A stretch of 6,063 nucleotides of DNA. It comes from Bacillota bacterium (GTDB lineage: Bacteria > Bacillota > Desulfotomaculia > Desulfotomaculales > JAJYZD01). A model generated the notes under the pieces. It searched no databases, had not been told where the DNA came from, and saw only the letters and a list, made by a program, of their open reading frames with translations. The position numbers were made by a program, and so were the translations under genes. Numbering within the stretch: the first letter of the stretch is position 1; each line of letters starts with the position of its first letter. Positions 1-4,910 of the stretch are shown piece by piece. The DNA lies in NCBI GenBank assembly GCA_021800315.1, contig JAJYZD010000228.1, positions 1 through 6,063 on the forward strand, in the 5' to 3' direction.

Positions 1-304
1 AGATACGGGGATACGGGACTCTTTCTCTGTGTTTGTAACCTCGGAGGATGCAGGTTATGCAAAACCTGATAAACGGATCTTTCTAGAAGCTTGTGCCCAG
101 GCAAACAAAGAACCCTGTGAGTGCATTTATGTCGGTGACTCACTGCACACCGATTACGTTGGAAGTACTTCGGCGGGCATGATAGGGATTTGGCTCAATA
201 GAGGTGGAAGGTCCATAGCACCCGGTGCCCACATTTCAGTGATCGAAAATCTATTCAGGCTACCGCGTCTTCTGGAACAGCTTGGACCGCAATTTTGTTC
301 TTAA
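1..304 (+). CDS. HAD-superfamily hydrolase, C-terminal part (5' end outside window)
   Basis: This is the 3' end of a haloacid dehalogenase-like hydrolase gene. The reading frame is open from base 2 with no stop, so the gene starts upstream of the window; the internal GTG at 29 is not a credible start because the homologous sequence continues to its left (DTGIRDSF before VFVTSEDAGY). The visible part has the family's motif III (VTSEDAGYAKPDKRIF, with the conserved Lys) and motif IV (YVGDSLHTDYVGSTSAGM, with the acidic pair that helps hold Mg2+), then IWLNRGG, typical of the COG1011/YjjG-like subgroup. Motif I (DxDxT) and the cap would lie outside the window. Family members are mostly phosphatases of small phosphorylated metabolites; the substrate cannot be read here. 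The gene ends with TAA, 87 bases before the pucR-type regulator in the same direction, and shares that gene's lower GC content, so the two may be functionally linked. Confidence 0.88.
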   Translation, partial: DTGIRDSFSVFVTSEDAGYAKPDKRIFLEACAQANKEPCECIYVGDSLHTDYVGSTSAGMIGIWLNRGGRSIAPGAHISVIENLFRLPRLLEQLGPQFCS

Positions 305-391
305 GGCCGAAGATGAAAACGGTAATATGTTCACCTCATAGATCAGAAGAAACGGATGGCCGGCTGGACGTATACTCAGTGAAGAGGCGAT

Positions 392-2056
392 ATGATGGGC
401 ATAACTGTGCGGCAAGCTCTTGACGTACCTGCTCTAAGGGAGGCGAAAGTAGTTGCGGGGCATGGAGGATTAGATAATGTCATAAGTTTTGTGAACATTA
501 TGGAAGTTCCCGAGGTTACAAAATGGATGAAAGGCGGGGAGCTTTTAGTTACCGCCGGCTTTGCCATCAGTGATAGCAGTGTCGAGCGGAGGCGGCTAAT
601 TTATGATTTGGCAACTAAGGGAGTAGCTGCGTTTGGCATTAAGCTGGGGCAGTATTTTCAAAGCATTCCTGATGATATTATCGAGTATGCCAACGAGGTT
701 GGCATGCCGTTGATTGAGTTGCCACATAACGTACCGTACATGGACTTCATGGTCCCAATTTTCGAGATTATGATTGGCGATCAGCTAGCAAGGCTGAAAA
801 AATCTGAAGAGATCCATAACCGGCTTTTGGAAATAGTGTTGAACGGGAATGGGTTGCCTACCGTATGTCAGACCCTTGTTGAGCTGGCCGGCAATCCAGT
901 ACTCGTTATTGATGCCCGGGGTAATATGCTCGCCAGTGCTTGGCCTCCTTCAATAGCCGGGCATGAACATCTGGAGGAAAAGGTATTGGGTGGGCTTGAA
1001 AAAGAGAAGTGTAATTTGTTTTCGATAAATCCCCTCCGACAGCATCGATTCTCCCTTAAGGGCGAAAATAACGATCAATCTCTGGTTGCCGTACGTATAG
1101 ACATTAGTGATAGTTTGTATGGTTTGTTGATCATCATCGAGACCAACCGTGTGCTCGACAACCAGGATGTCATGGCGATGGAGAATGCCTCTACTATAAT
1201 CGCCCTGGAATTCCTTAAGCAAAAAATAGTCCATGAAACAGAAAAGCAAATACGGGTAGAGCTGCTCGAAGACCTAATCAGTGGTAATTTCCGTTTTGAA
1301 AAGGATGTGATCCGGCGAGCCGACCTTCTTAACTTCAGCCTGACCAAGGAAACCGTAATATTTGTGGTTAGCATCGATGAGGGCGGTGGAAATAGACGGA
1401 CCGCTAGCTTGGAGCACCATCTAAAAAATGAATTAACGCAATTTATTCAATACTTCTTTCGGGATTTTTCTTGCGGGGTGCTGTTGCTGGCGAGAGGTGA
1501 CAATATTATTGGTCTTGTATGCATTTCCTCGTCCGCCGACATGATATCATTACAGGGGAAACTTGTACAGTTAAACGATTTAATCTTAGAAAAATGGCCG
1601 GAAGTGAATTTATCAGTAGGTGTTGGTCGAAAAGCAGAAACAATCCGCCTTATCCAAAAATCGTACGAAGAAGCTTTGGATGCGCTGCGTATTGCTGGTT
1701 TTATGAAGAAAGATGCAGGTATCACTTTTTTTGATGACCTAGGGGTATATTCCTTCTTGTTTGAGTTGAAGGACTCATTGATTATGGGAGATTTTTTTGA
1801 ACGCACGATTGGACGGGTGATAACTCACGACCGGCAAAACAGCGGTGAGCTTTTAAAGACGCTGATTTATTACTTTCAAAGCGATTGCAATCTGCGTGTT
1901 ACTGCCGAACGGTTGTACATTCACAAGAACACGGTACTTTACAGGATACGGAAGATTGAACAGATAACGCAATTGAGTATGACTAATCCTGAGCACAGGT
2001 TTAATCTTCAGTTAGGCCTCAAATTGCGGCAAGTCTTGAAGGATAAGGCGAATTGA
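392..2056 (+). CDS. PucR/CdaR-family transcriptional regulator
   Basis: A complete 554-residue DNA-binding regulator of the PucR family. Residues about 5-125 match the N-terminal PucR domain (ITVRQALDVPALREAKVVAG, then GGELLVTAGF and MPLIELPHNVPYMD). A sensor-like middle region follows (about 140-270), then a CdaR GGDEF-like region (about 285-430, with LSVGVGRKAE and SYEEALDALRIA), and the C-terminal helix-turn-helix (about 487-547: LRVTAERLYIHKNTVLYRIR). Known members control purine catabolism, sugar-diacid, amino-acid or polyamine use by sensing a metabolite; the ligand here is unknown. Two ATGs occur in tandem at 392 and 395. The ribosome-binding site GAAGAGG (381-387) is 4 bases from the first and 7 from the second, so translation may really begin at 395. 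The gene follows a HAD hydrolase gene after 87 bases, and a catabolic cluster may lie upstream. Its GC content is much lower than that of the genes to its right. Confidence 0.93.
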   Translation: MMGITVRQALDVPALREAKVVAGHGGLDNVISFVNIMEVPEVTKWMKGGELLVTAGFAISDSSVERRRLIYDLATKGVAAFGIKLGQYFQSIPDDIIEYANEVGMPLIELPHNVPYMDFMVPIFEIMIGDQLARLKKSEEIHNRLLEIVLNGNGLPTVCQTLVELAGNPVLVIDARGNMLASAWPPSIAGHEHLEEKVLGGLEKEKCNLFSINPLRQHRFSLKGENNDQSLVAVRIDISDSLYGLLIIIETNRVLDNQDVMAMENASTIIALEFLKQKIVHETEKQIRVELLEDLISGNFRFEKDVIRRADLLNFSLTKETVIFVVSIDEGGGNRRTASLEHHLKNELTQFIQYFFRDFSCGVLLLARGDNIIGLVCISSSADMISLQGKLVQLNDLILEKWPEVNLSVGVGRKAETIRLIQKSYEEALDALRIAGFMKKDAGITFFDDLGVYSFLFELKDSLIMGDFFERTIGRVITHDRQNSGELLKTLIYYFQSDCNLRVTAERLYIHKNTVLYRIRKIEQITQLSMTNPEHRFNLQLGLKLRQVLKDKAN

Positions 2057-2080
2057 CATATCTGGATAAAAGTGCCCTAC

Positions 2081-2115
2081 CTGGTCTTGTCGTATTGCTC
2101 TATATACAAGACTAG
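2081..2115. repeat. Inverted repeat downstream of the pucR-type gene, possible weak terminator
   Basis: CTGGTCTTGT (2081-2090) can pair with ACAAGACTAG (2106-2115) over ten positions, one of them a G-U wobble in RNA, around a 15-base loop. It lies 24 bases after the regulator's stop codon, between two convergent genes, where a terminator is expected. No T-run follows on the plus strand, so it does not fit a classical intrinsic terminator and could be an operator-like palindrome or chance. Confidence 0.4.
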
Positions 2116-2219
2116 ATGGTATCCTTAATGTTATCTCTGCCTGTCAGCAAGAGTGCGGAAGTAAAACCGGGCATCCGGGACAGGGTTTATTCCGTTGTTC
2201 CCGGCCGGTCAGGGTCGCC

Positions 2220-2888
2220 TCATTCGCGGTCGCTCCCGTTTTCGGCACGCAGTTCGGCCACCGCCGTCAGCGGCCAGTGGTCCGACCACTGGGTCCGATG
2301 CACCCGGCTGGTTTTTATCCGCCAGTGCGGGGAGAAAAAGACCGCCCCGGTGGGCCGCCCGTGCCTAAGCGGTCTCTTGACGGGCTCTTCGCCCATCGCG
2401 GCGGCGTTCAGCCAGCCCGGGACCGGGACGGGCGGGGCGGCGTCGACCGTCAGGATCGCGGGTGTGCGCAACCCCCGGCAGATCTGCACGATGCTCCGCC
2501 AGGCCCCGGGATAGGCCTTGGCGTTGAGACAGGTCACCCGGGTGCCTTCGAAGTCGACGGTGCACCGCTGCAGGACGCTTTCCGCGGTGCCCGGGCGGTG
2601 GAAGGTGTGGTGGATTACGGGATAACGGCTCAAAACGGCCAGCCCGCCGCCCAGGCGTCCGGGCAGGCGGGCAAAAGGGACGAACAAATGGTGCATGGCC
2701 AAAGTCTTGGCCAGGACGGCGGCCTGGTCCTCGAAATAGCTGCGGGGCCATAAACGGTCTACTTCCTGCAGACCAACCAGTCCCGCCCGGCTTTCCGCCA
2801 ACACCAGGGCCGCTCTGACCAGGGAAATGATGCCTTCCCGTGTTTTCCCATGATCTATGTCGAAACTCGTAACCGTCAATTCGCCCAT
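2220..2888 (-). CDS. Endonuclease/exonuclease/phosphatase-fold protein with altered catalytic residues
   Basis: A 222-residue protein read leftward from an ATG at 2888-2886. The start is supported by AAGGGGG (2902-2896) seven bases upstream. It has the layout of the EEP (DNase I-like/exonuclease III-like) superfamily: SFDIDHG at 8-14 (family usually has Asn in the NIHHG motif), GLQEVDR at 39-45 with the metal-binding Glu42, GGLAVLSRYPV at 81-91, and WSDHWPL at 201-207 with the terminal Asp203-His204. Other active-site positions have changed: the usual NTH(L) reads NAKA (122-125), GDFN reads VDAA (148-151, Asp kept, Asn lost), and the IDYIF region reads TGAVF (180-184). Members cleave phosphodiester or phosphomonoester bonds in nucleic acids or lipids; this one may be a non-catalytic or changed-specificity relative. 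No signal peptide is visible, so it is probably cytoplasmic. It is convergent with the PucR gene and divergent from tsaD. A poor promoter candidate (GTAACA, 18 bases, TAAAAT, read leftward at 2937-2908) lies upstream. Confidence 0.82.
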   Translation of the reverse strand: MGELTVTSFDIDHGKTREGIISLVRAALVLAESRAGLVGLQEVDRLWPRSYFEDQAAVLAKTLAMHHLFVPFARLPGRLGGGLAVLSRYPVIHHTFHRPGTAESVLQRCTVDFEGTRVTCLNAKAYPGAWRSIVQICRGLRTPAILTVDAAPPVPVPGWLNAAAMGEEPVKRPLRHGRPTGAVFFSPHWRIKTSRVHRTQWSDHWPLTAVAELRAENGSDRE

Positions 2889-2994
2889 CTGTCCGCCCCC
2901 TTGATCTATTTTAAGAGGGTTGGAGGCGAATTGTTACCGCCGGCCCGGCTCCGGTCCGAAAACGGCCGCCGCCAGAGCCCCAAAGCGCGACTGC

Positions 2995-3024
2995 CTGGCA
3001 CTTTCCGGCCAAGCCTGGTATAAT
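2995..3024 (+). promoter_or_regulatory. Sigma-A type promoter for tsaD
   Basis: A perfect -10 hexamer TATAAT lies at 3019-3024, in the context TGGTATAAT, so it has the extended -10 TG. A -35-like CTGGCA (4 of 6 to TTGACA) lies at 2995-3000, 18 bases away. The predicted transcript would begin near 3031, so AGGAAGGAG at 3031-3039 would sit at its very 5' end. The promoter lies in the divergent gap between the EEP-fold gene and tsaD, in otherwise GC-rich DNA where a chance TATAAT is uncommon. Confidence 0.65.
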
Positions 3025-3030
3025 CACAGT

Positions 3031-3039
3031 AGGAAGGAG
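3031..3039 (+). promoter_or_regulatory. Shine-Dalgarno-like AGGAAGGAG upstream of tsaD (start-site ambiguity)
   Basis: AGGAAGGAG is a strong ribosome-binding sequence, but no start codon lies 5-10 bases after it. The first candidate is TTG at 3053, 13 bases from the motif, which would add 16 residues (GVTRTGPERRSGGR and neighbours) before the conserved TsaD N-terminus. The homology-favoured start, TTG at 3101, has only weak AGGCGGGCGG in front. The motif therefore argues for the longer form and the protein family for the shorter. Confidence 0.4.
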
Positions 3040-3100
3040 CGAATCCGCCTGGTTGGGGGTGACCCGTACGGGTCCGGAGCGCCGGTCAGGCGGGCGGGTT

Positions 3101-4096
3101 TTGAGCATAGCCATTCTGGCGATAGAGACTTCCTGTGACGAGACAGCCGTGGCCGTGGTGGAAGACGGGGTCCGGGTGCTGGCCGACTCCGTCCATTCCC
3201 AGGTTCCGGACCATCGAAAATATGGCGGCGTGGTGCCGGAAGTGGCCTCCCGGCGGCACCTGGAAACGGTCAACCCGCTGATGGAAGAGGCCCTGGCCCG
3301 GGCCGGCCTGGGCTGGCCCCGGGTCGGGGCCGTGGCGGTGACTTACGGGCCGGGGCTGGTCGGGGCCCTCCTGGTCGGGGTGACCGCCGCCAAGGCGCTG
3401 GCCTTCGCCCTGGAACGGCCGCTGGTCGGGGTCAACCACCTTGAGGGGCACGTTTACGCCAATTTCCTGGTCCGGCCGGACCTGCGCTTTCCCCTGCTGG
3501 CACTGGTGGTATCGGGCGGCCATACCGACCTGGTCCTCATGGCCGGACACGGGCGATTCGCCTTGGTGGGCGGCACCCGGGACGACGCCGCCGGGGAGGC
3601 TTTCGACAAGGTGGCCCGTCTTTTGGACCTGGGCTATCCCGGGGGGCCGGCGATCGAAAAAGCCGGGGCGGGGATTGACCCGGGGGCGGTCAGCCTGCCC
3701 AGGGCCTACCTGGAGCCGGGCAGCCTGGATTTCAGTTTCAGCGGCCTTAAGACGGCGGCGGCCAGGCTTAAACAACGGGGATTGTCCCCCGGGGTTATCG
3801 CGGCCGCCTTTCAAAGAGCGGTGGTGGACGTCCTGGTGGACAAAACCATGACGGCGGCGGGAAGGTACGGGGTGGGCACCGTTCTCCTGGCCGGCGGCGT
3901 GGCCGCCAACGGCCTGTTGCGTAGCGGGCTGGCCGACCGCGCGGAAGCCGCCGGCCTCTCCTTTGGCTGCCCGCCCCGCCGCCTTTGCACCGACAACGCG
4001 GCCATGATCGGCTGTGCCGCCTACTACCGTTTTCTGCGGGGCGATTTCGCCGGGCTGGATTTGAACGCCGTGCCCGGTCTGGCCCTGGGCGATTAA
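3101..4096 (+). CDS. tsaD: tRNA N6-adenosine threonylcarbamoyltransferase TsaD
   Basis: TsaD (formerly Gcp/YgjD) transfers the threonylcarbamoyl group from threonylcarbamoyl-AMP to A37 of tRNAs that read ANN codons, working with TsaB and TsaE after TsaC makes the intermediate; it is a near-universal cytoplasmic enzyme. From the TTG at 3101 it is 331 residues, close to the usual 330-345. Visible ASKHA/Kae1 signatures are AILAIETSCDET at 4-15, the metal-binding HLEGH (His113, His117), VSGGHTDLVL, the GGTRDDAAGEAFDKVARLLD block, DFSFSGLKTA, LLAGGVAANGLLR, and CTDNAAMIG near the end, where Asp298 is the third metal ligand. All key residues are present. An in-frame TTG at 3053 would give 347 residues and lies after AGGAAGGAG, but the extra 16 residues do not resemble the family; I prefer 3101. 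The neighbours are not the other tsa genes. A promoter (TATAAT at 3019) lies just upstream. Confidence 0.96.
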   Translation: MSIAILAIETSCDETAVAVVEDGVRVLADSVHSQVPDHRKYGGVVPEVASRRHLETVNPLMEEALARAGLGWPRVGAVAVTYGPGLVGALLVGVTAAKALAFALERPLVGVNHLEGHVYANFLVRPDLRFPLLALVVSGGHTDLVLMAGHGRFALVGGTRDDAAGEAFDKVARLLDLGYPGGPAIEKAGAGIDPGAVSLPRAYLEPGSLDFSFSGLKTAAARLKQRGLSPGVIAAAFQRAVVDVLVDKTMTAAGRYGVGTVLLAGGVAANGLLRSGLADRAEAAGLSFGCPPRRLCTDNAAMIGCAAYYRFLRGDFAGLDLNAVPGLALGD

Positions 4097-4127
4097 CGAC
4101 CACCTGTTGCAGGAGAGGATCCGGGCT

Positions 4128-4180
4128 AAAATTAGCCTTAAGCAGGAAGGCCAAGCCCCCGACTTCAGTCGGGGGTAGTT
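4128..4180 (+). mobile_element. Probable relic right end of an IS200/IS605 (IS1341/TnpB-type) element
   Basis: In the frame starting at 4128 the DNA reads KISLKQEGQAPDFSRG followed by TAG at 4176. This resembles the C-terminal tail of many TnpB proteins, which commonly ends in a Lys-Gln-Glu-Ala-Pro-Ser/Asp-Phe-like stretch and is encoded partly by the subterminal hairpin of the element. Here the hairpin CCCCCGAC-TTCA-GTCGGGGG (4156-4175) overlaps that tail and stop codon and is followed by TAGTTGAG, the arrangement typical of right ends in this family. No transposase body, TnpA or left end is present, so at most a fragment remains. The resemblance is from memory of the family, not a search; the hairpin might instead be a tsaD transcription terminator. 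Confidence 0.5.
4156..4175 (+). repeat. Perfect GC-rich hairpin 1 (eight-base stem, TTCA loop)
   Basis: CCCCCGAC (4156-4163) pairs perfectly with GTCGGGGG (4168-4175) around a TTCA loop. It begins 59 bases after the tsaD stop codon. It is followed by TAGTTGAG rather than a T-run. It fits the right-end hairpin of an IS200/IS605-type element and could also stop or stabilise tsaD mRNA. Confidence 0.8.
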
Positions 4181-4202
4181 GAGAATCAGTTCCACTCCGA
4201 TC

Positions 4203-4222
4203 CCCCCGTTTTCAAACGGGGG
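4203..4222 (+). repeat. Perfect GC-rich hairpin 2 with the same scaffold as hairpin 1
   Basis: CCCCCGTT (4203-4210) pairs perfectly with AACGGGGG (4215-4222) around TTCA. It has the same CCCCCG..TTCA..CGGGGG scaffold as the hairpin 27 bases to the left, with two stem pairs changed on both sides so that pairing is kept. No T-run follows. The role is unknown; it may be a second element end, a structural RNA module or a weak terminator. Confidence 0.8.
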
Positions 4223-4236
4223 TCGAGGAATGATAA

Positions 4237-4262
4237 GCCAGGCCGGAATCCTCAGGTCTGGC
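4237..4262 (+). repeat. Hairpin 3 (eight-pair stem with one wobble)
   Basis: GCCAGGCC (4237-4244) can pair with GGTCTGGC (4255-4262) over eight positions, one a G-U wobble, around a ten-base loop. An A-rich stretch (GGGAAAAAGAAAG) follows instead of a T-run. It might belong to the same structured RNA as the two hairpins to its left. Confidence 0.5.
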
Positions 4263-4294
4263 GATGGGAAAAAGAAAGCCCAAAACGGATGTTC

Positions 4295-4338
4295 TGTGGA
4301 CTTCTCCCTGTTGATAATGTGGATAAGCCTGTTAATAA
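4295..4338 (+). promoter_or_regulatory. Cluster of DnaA-box-like 9-mers
   Basis: Four same-strand 9-mers resemble the DnaA box TGTGGATAA (TTATCCACA on the other strand): TGTGGACTT at 4295-4303 (6/9), TGTTGATAA at 4309-4317 (8/9), a perfect TGTGGATAA at 4318-4326 directly abutting it, and TGTTAATAA at 4330-4338 (7/9). An opposite-strand TTATCC core lies at 4367-4372. The cluster is AT-richer than its surroundings and lies just upstream of the promoter candidate for the ACT-domain operon. It may be a DnaA-binding cluster acting on transcription or titrating DnaA; neither dnaA nor dnaN is in view, so an origin cannot be claimed. Confidence 0.5.
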
Positions 4339-4341
4339 CAA

Positions 4342-4370
4342 TTGGAACACGGACCGGGGCTGTGTGTTAT
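4342..4370 (+). promoter_or_regulatory. Weak promoter candidate for the ACT-FCL-nuoE operon
   Basis: TTGGAA (4342-4347, 4 of 6 to the -35 consensus) and TGTTAT (4365-4370, 4 of 6 to the -10 consensus) are 17 bases apart. They lie 57 bases before the ATG of the ACT gene and just after the DnaA-box-like cluster. Each hexamer is weak; position is the main support. Confidence 0.35.
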
Positions 4371-4413
4371 CCTGTCGGCCGATAGGAGTTCCTGCCGGAT
4401 GTCGCCGCAAGTC

Positions 4414-4420
4414 AAGGGGG
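4414..4420 (+). promoter_or_regulatory. Strong ribosome-binding site of the ACT-domain gene
   Basis: AAGGGGG, continuing as GTGAACTT, is close to the full anti-16S complement AAGGAGGTG and lies seven bases before the ATG at 4428. It fixes that start. Confidence 0.8.
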
Positions 4421-4427
4421 TGAACTT

Positions 4428-4862
4428 ATGTCCGTGAACCAGATTTCCATCTTCGTGCCCAACAAGGCCGGCTGGTTGGGCAAGGTGAGCCGGCTTTTGG
4501 GGGACCACGGGGTGAATATCAGGGCCCTTTCCATTGCCGACACGACCGATTTCGGCATTCTGCGGCTTATCGTCAGCGACCCCGCAAGGACCGGGAGCGT
4601 CCTGCGGGAGGCGGGGCTGACCGCCACCATCACCGAGGTGGTGGCCGTGGCGGTGGAGGACAGACCGGGCGGCCTGGCGACGGCGTTGCGCGCCCTGGAG
4701 GACAAGGGCATCGGCATTGAGTATCTTTACGGTTTCGTCGTCCAGAAGGAGGGGGACCAGGCCCTGGTGGTCCTGCGGGTGGAAGACGTGACGGCCGCGG
4801 AAGGAGCCCTGGCCGGAGCCGGGGTGCGCGTTCTGGGCGGGGACGAGGTTTACCGCCTCTAA
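4428..4862 (+). CDS. Tandem ACT-domain protein, predicted amino-acid-binding regulator
   Basis: A 144-residue protein made of two ACT domains and nothing else (COG4747-like). ACT 1 spans about 4-66 (QISIFVPNKAGWLGKVSRLL, VNIRALSIADTTDFGILRLIV) and ACT 2 about 70-140 (VVAVAVEDRPGGLATALRAL, IGIEYLYGFV, ALVVLRVED). Both contain the Gly-Leu/Trp-Leu ligand-loop pattern (NKAGWL, DRPGGL) after the first strand. ACT domains bind amino acids or other small ligands at dimer interfaces and control partner enzymes; in anaerobes such stand-alone proteins often lie next to phenylacetate-CoA ligase-like genes, but none is in this window. The start ATG has AAGGGGG seven bases upstream. The stop is 48 bases before the cyclo-ligase gene, consistent with co-transcription. 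The ligand and partner are not known; small soluble cytoplasmic protein. Confidence 0.92.
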   Translation: MSVNQISIFVPNKAGWLGKVSRLLGDHGVNIRALSIADTTDFGILRLIVSDPARTGSVLREAGLTATITEVVAVAVEDRPGGLATALRALEDKGIGIEYLYGFVVQKEGDQALVVLRVEDVTAAEGALAGAGVRVLGGDEVYRL

Positions 4863-4898
4863 CCGGACGGAGAATTGGGTCAAAAGGCCGGAAGAGGC

Positions 4899-4904
4899 GG
4901 AGGA
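4899..4904 (+). promoter_or_regulatory. Ribosome-binding site deciding the cyclo-ligase start
   Basis: GGAGGA lies six bases before the ATG at 4911. It favours this start over the in-frame TTG at 4875, which would add a glycine-rich 12-residue extension not typical of the family and has a poorer site. Confidence 0.75.
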
Positions 4905-4910
4905 ATCGGC

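Larger units (their letters stand above)
4097..4427. other. 331-base intergenic region: IS-end relic, three hairpins, DnaA-box-like cluster, possible promoter
   Basis: No credible protein gene lies between tsaD and the ACT-domain gene. In order, the region contains: a TnpB-like tail and right-end hairpin (4128-4180), a second hairpin with the same scaffold (4203-4222), a third hairpin (4237-4262), a cluster of four DnaA-box-like 9-mers on the same strand (4295-4338), a weak promoter candidate (4342-4370) and the ribosome-binding site of the ACT gene (4414-4420). None of the hairpins is followed by a T-run, so none is a textbook intrinsic terminator. The parts are described in separate entries. 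Confidence 0.7.

Noticed and set aside
348..376. TATACT (371-376) as a promoter for the PucR-type gene
   Set aside because: No acceptable -35 at 16-18 bases, and the transcript would start inside the ribosome-binding site.
313..423. Small open frame MKTVICSPHRSEETDG... between the HAD and PucR genes
   Set aside because: 36 codons, poor ribosome-binding site, overlaps the PucR start, no recognisable features.
2175..2204. CCGGGA...TCCCGG hairpin as a terminator of the minus-strand EEP gene
   Set aside because: Only six pairs with an 18-base loop in very GC-rich DNA; the nearby TTTT on the minus strand is short and not directly adjacent. Too weak to list as a feature.
2116..2753. Plus-strand open frames (2116-2514 and 2277-2753) opposite the EEP-fold gene
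   Set aside because: Their translations have no family features, whereas the minus strand has EEP motifs and a good ribosome-binding site.
3086..4195. 369-residue open frame on the minus strand opposite tsaD
   Set aside because: It is fully antisense to a clearly conserved tsaD, has a low-complexity Gln/Gly/Pro/Arg-rich composition typical of GC-rich shadow frames, and shows no recognisable domain.
4179..4385. 68-residue open frame across the hairpin and DnaA-box region
   Set aside because: No ribosome-binding site or protein features; it crosses hairpins and DnaA-box-like repeats that explain the sequence better.
4097..4427. A CRISPR array or known riboswitch in the intergenic region
   Set aside because: There are only two related hairpins, no regular direct repeats with spacers, and I could not match the region to any riboswitch core I know.
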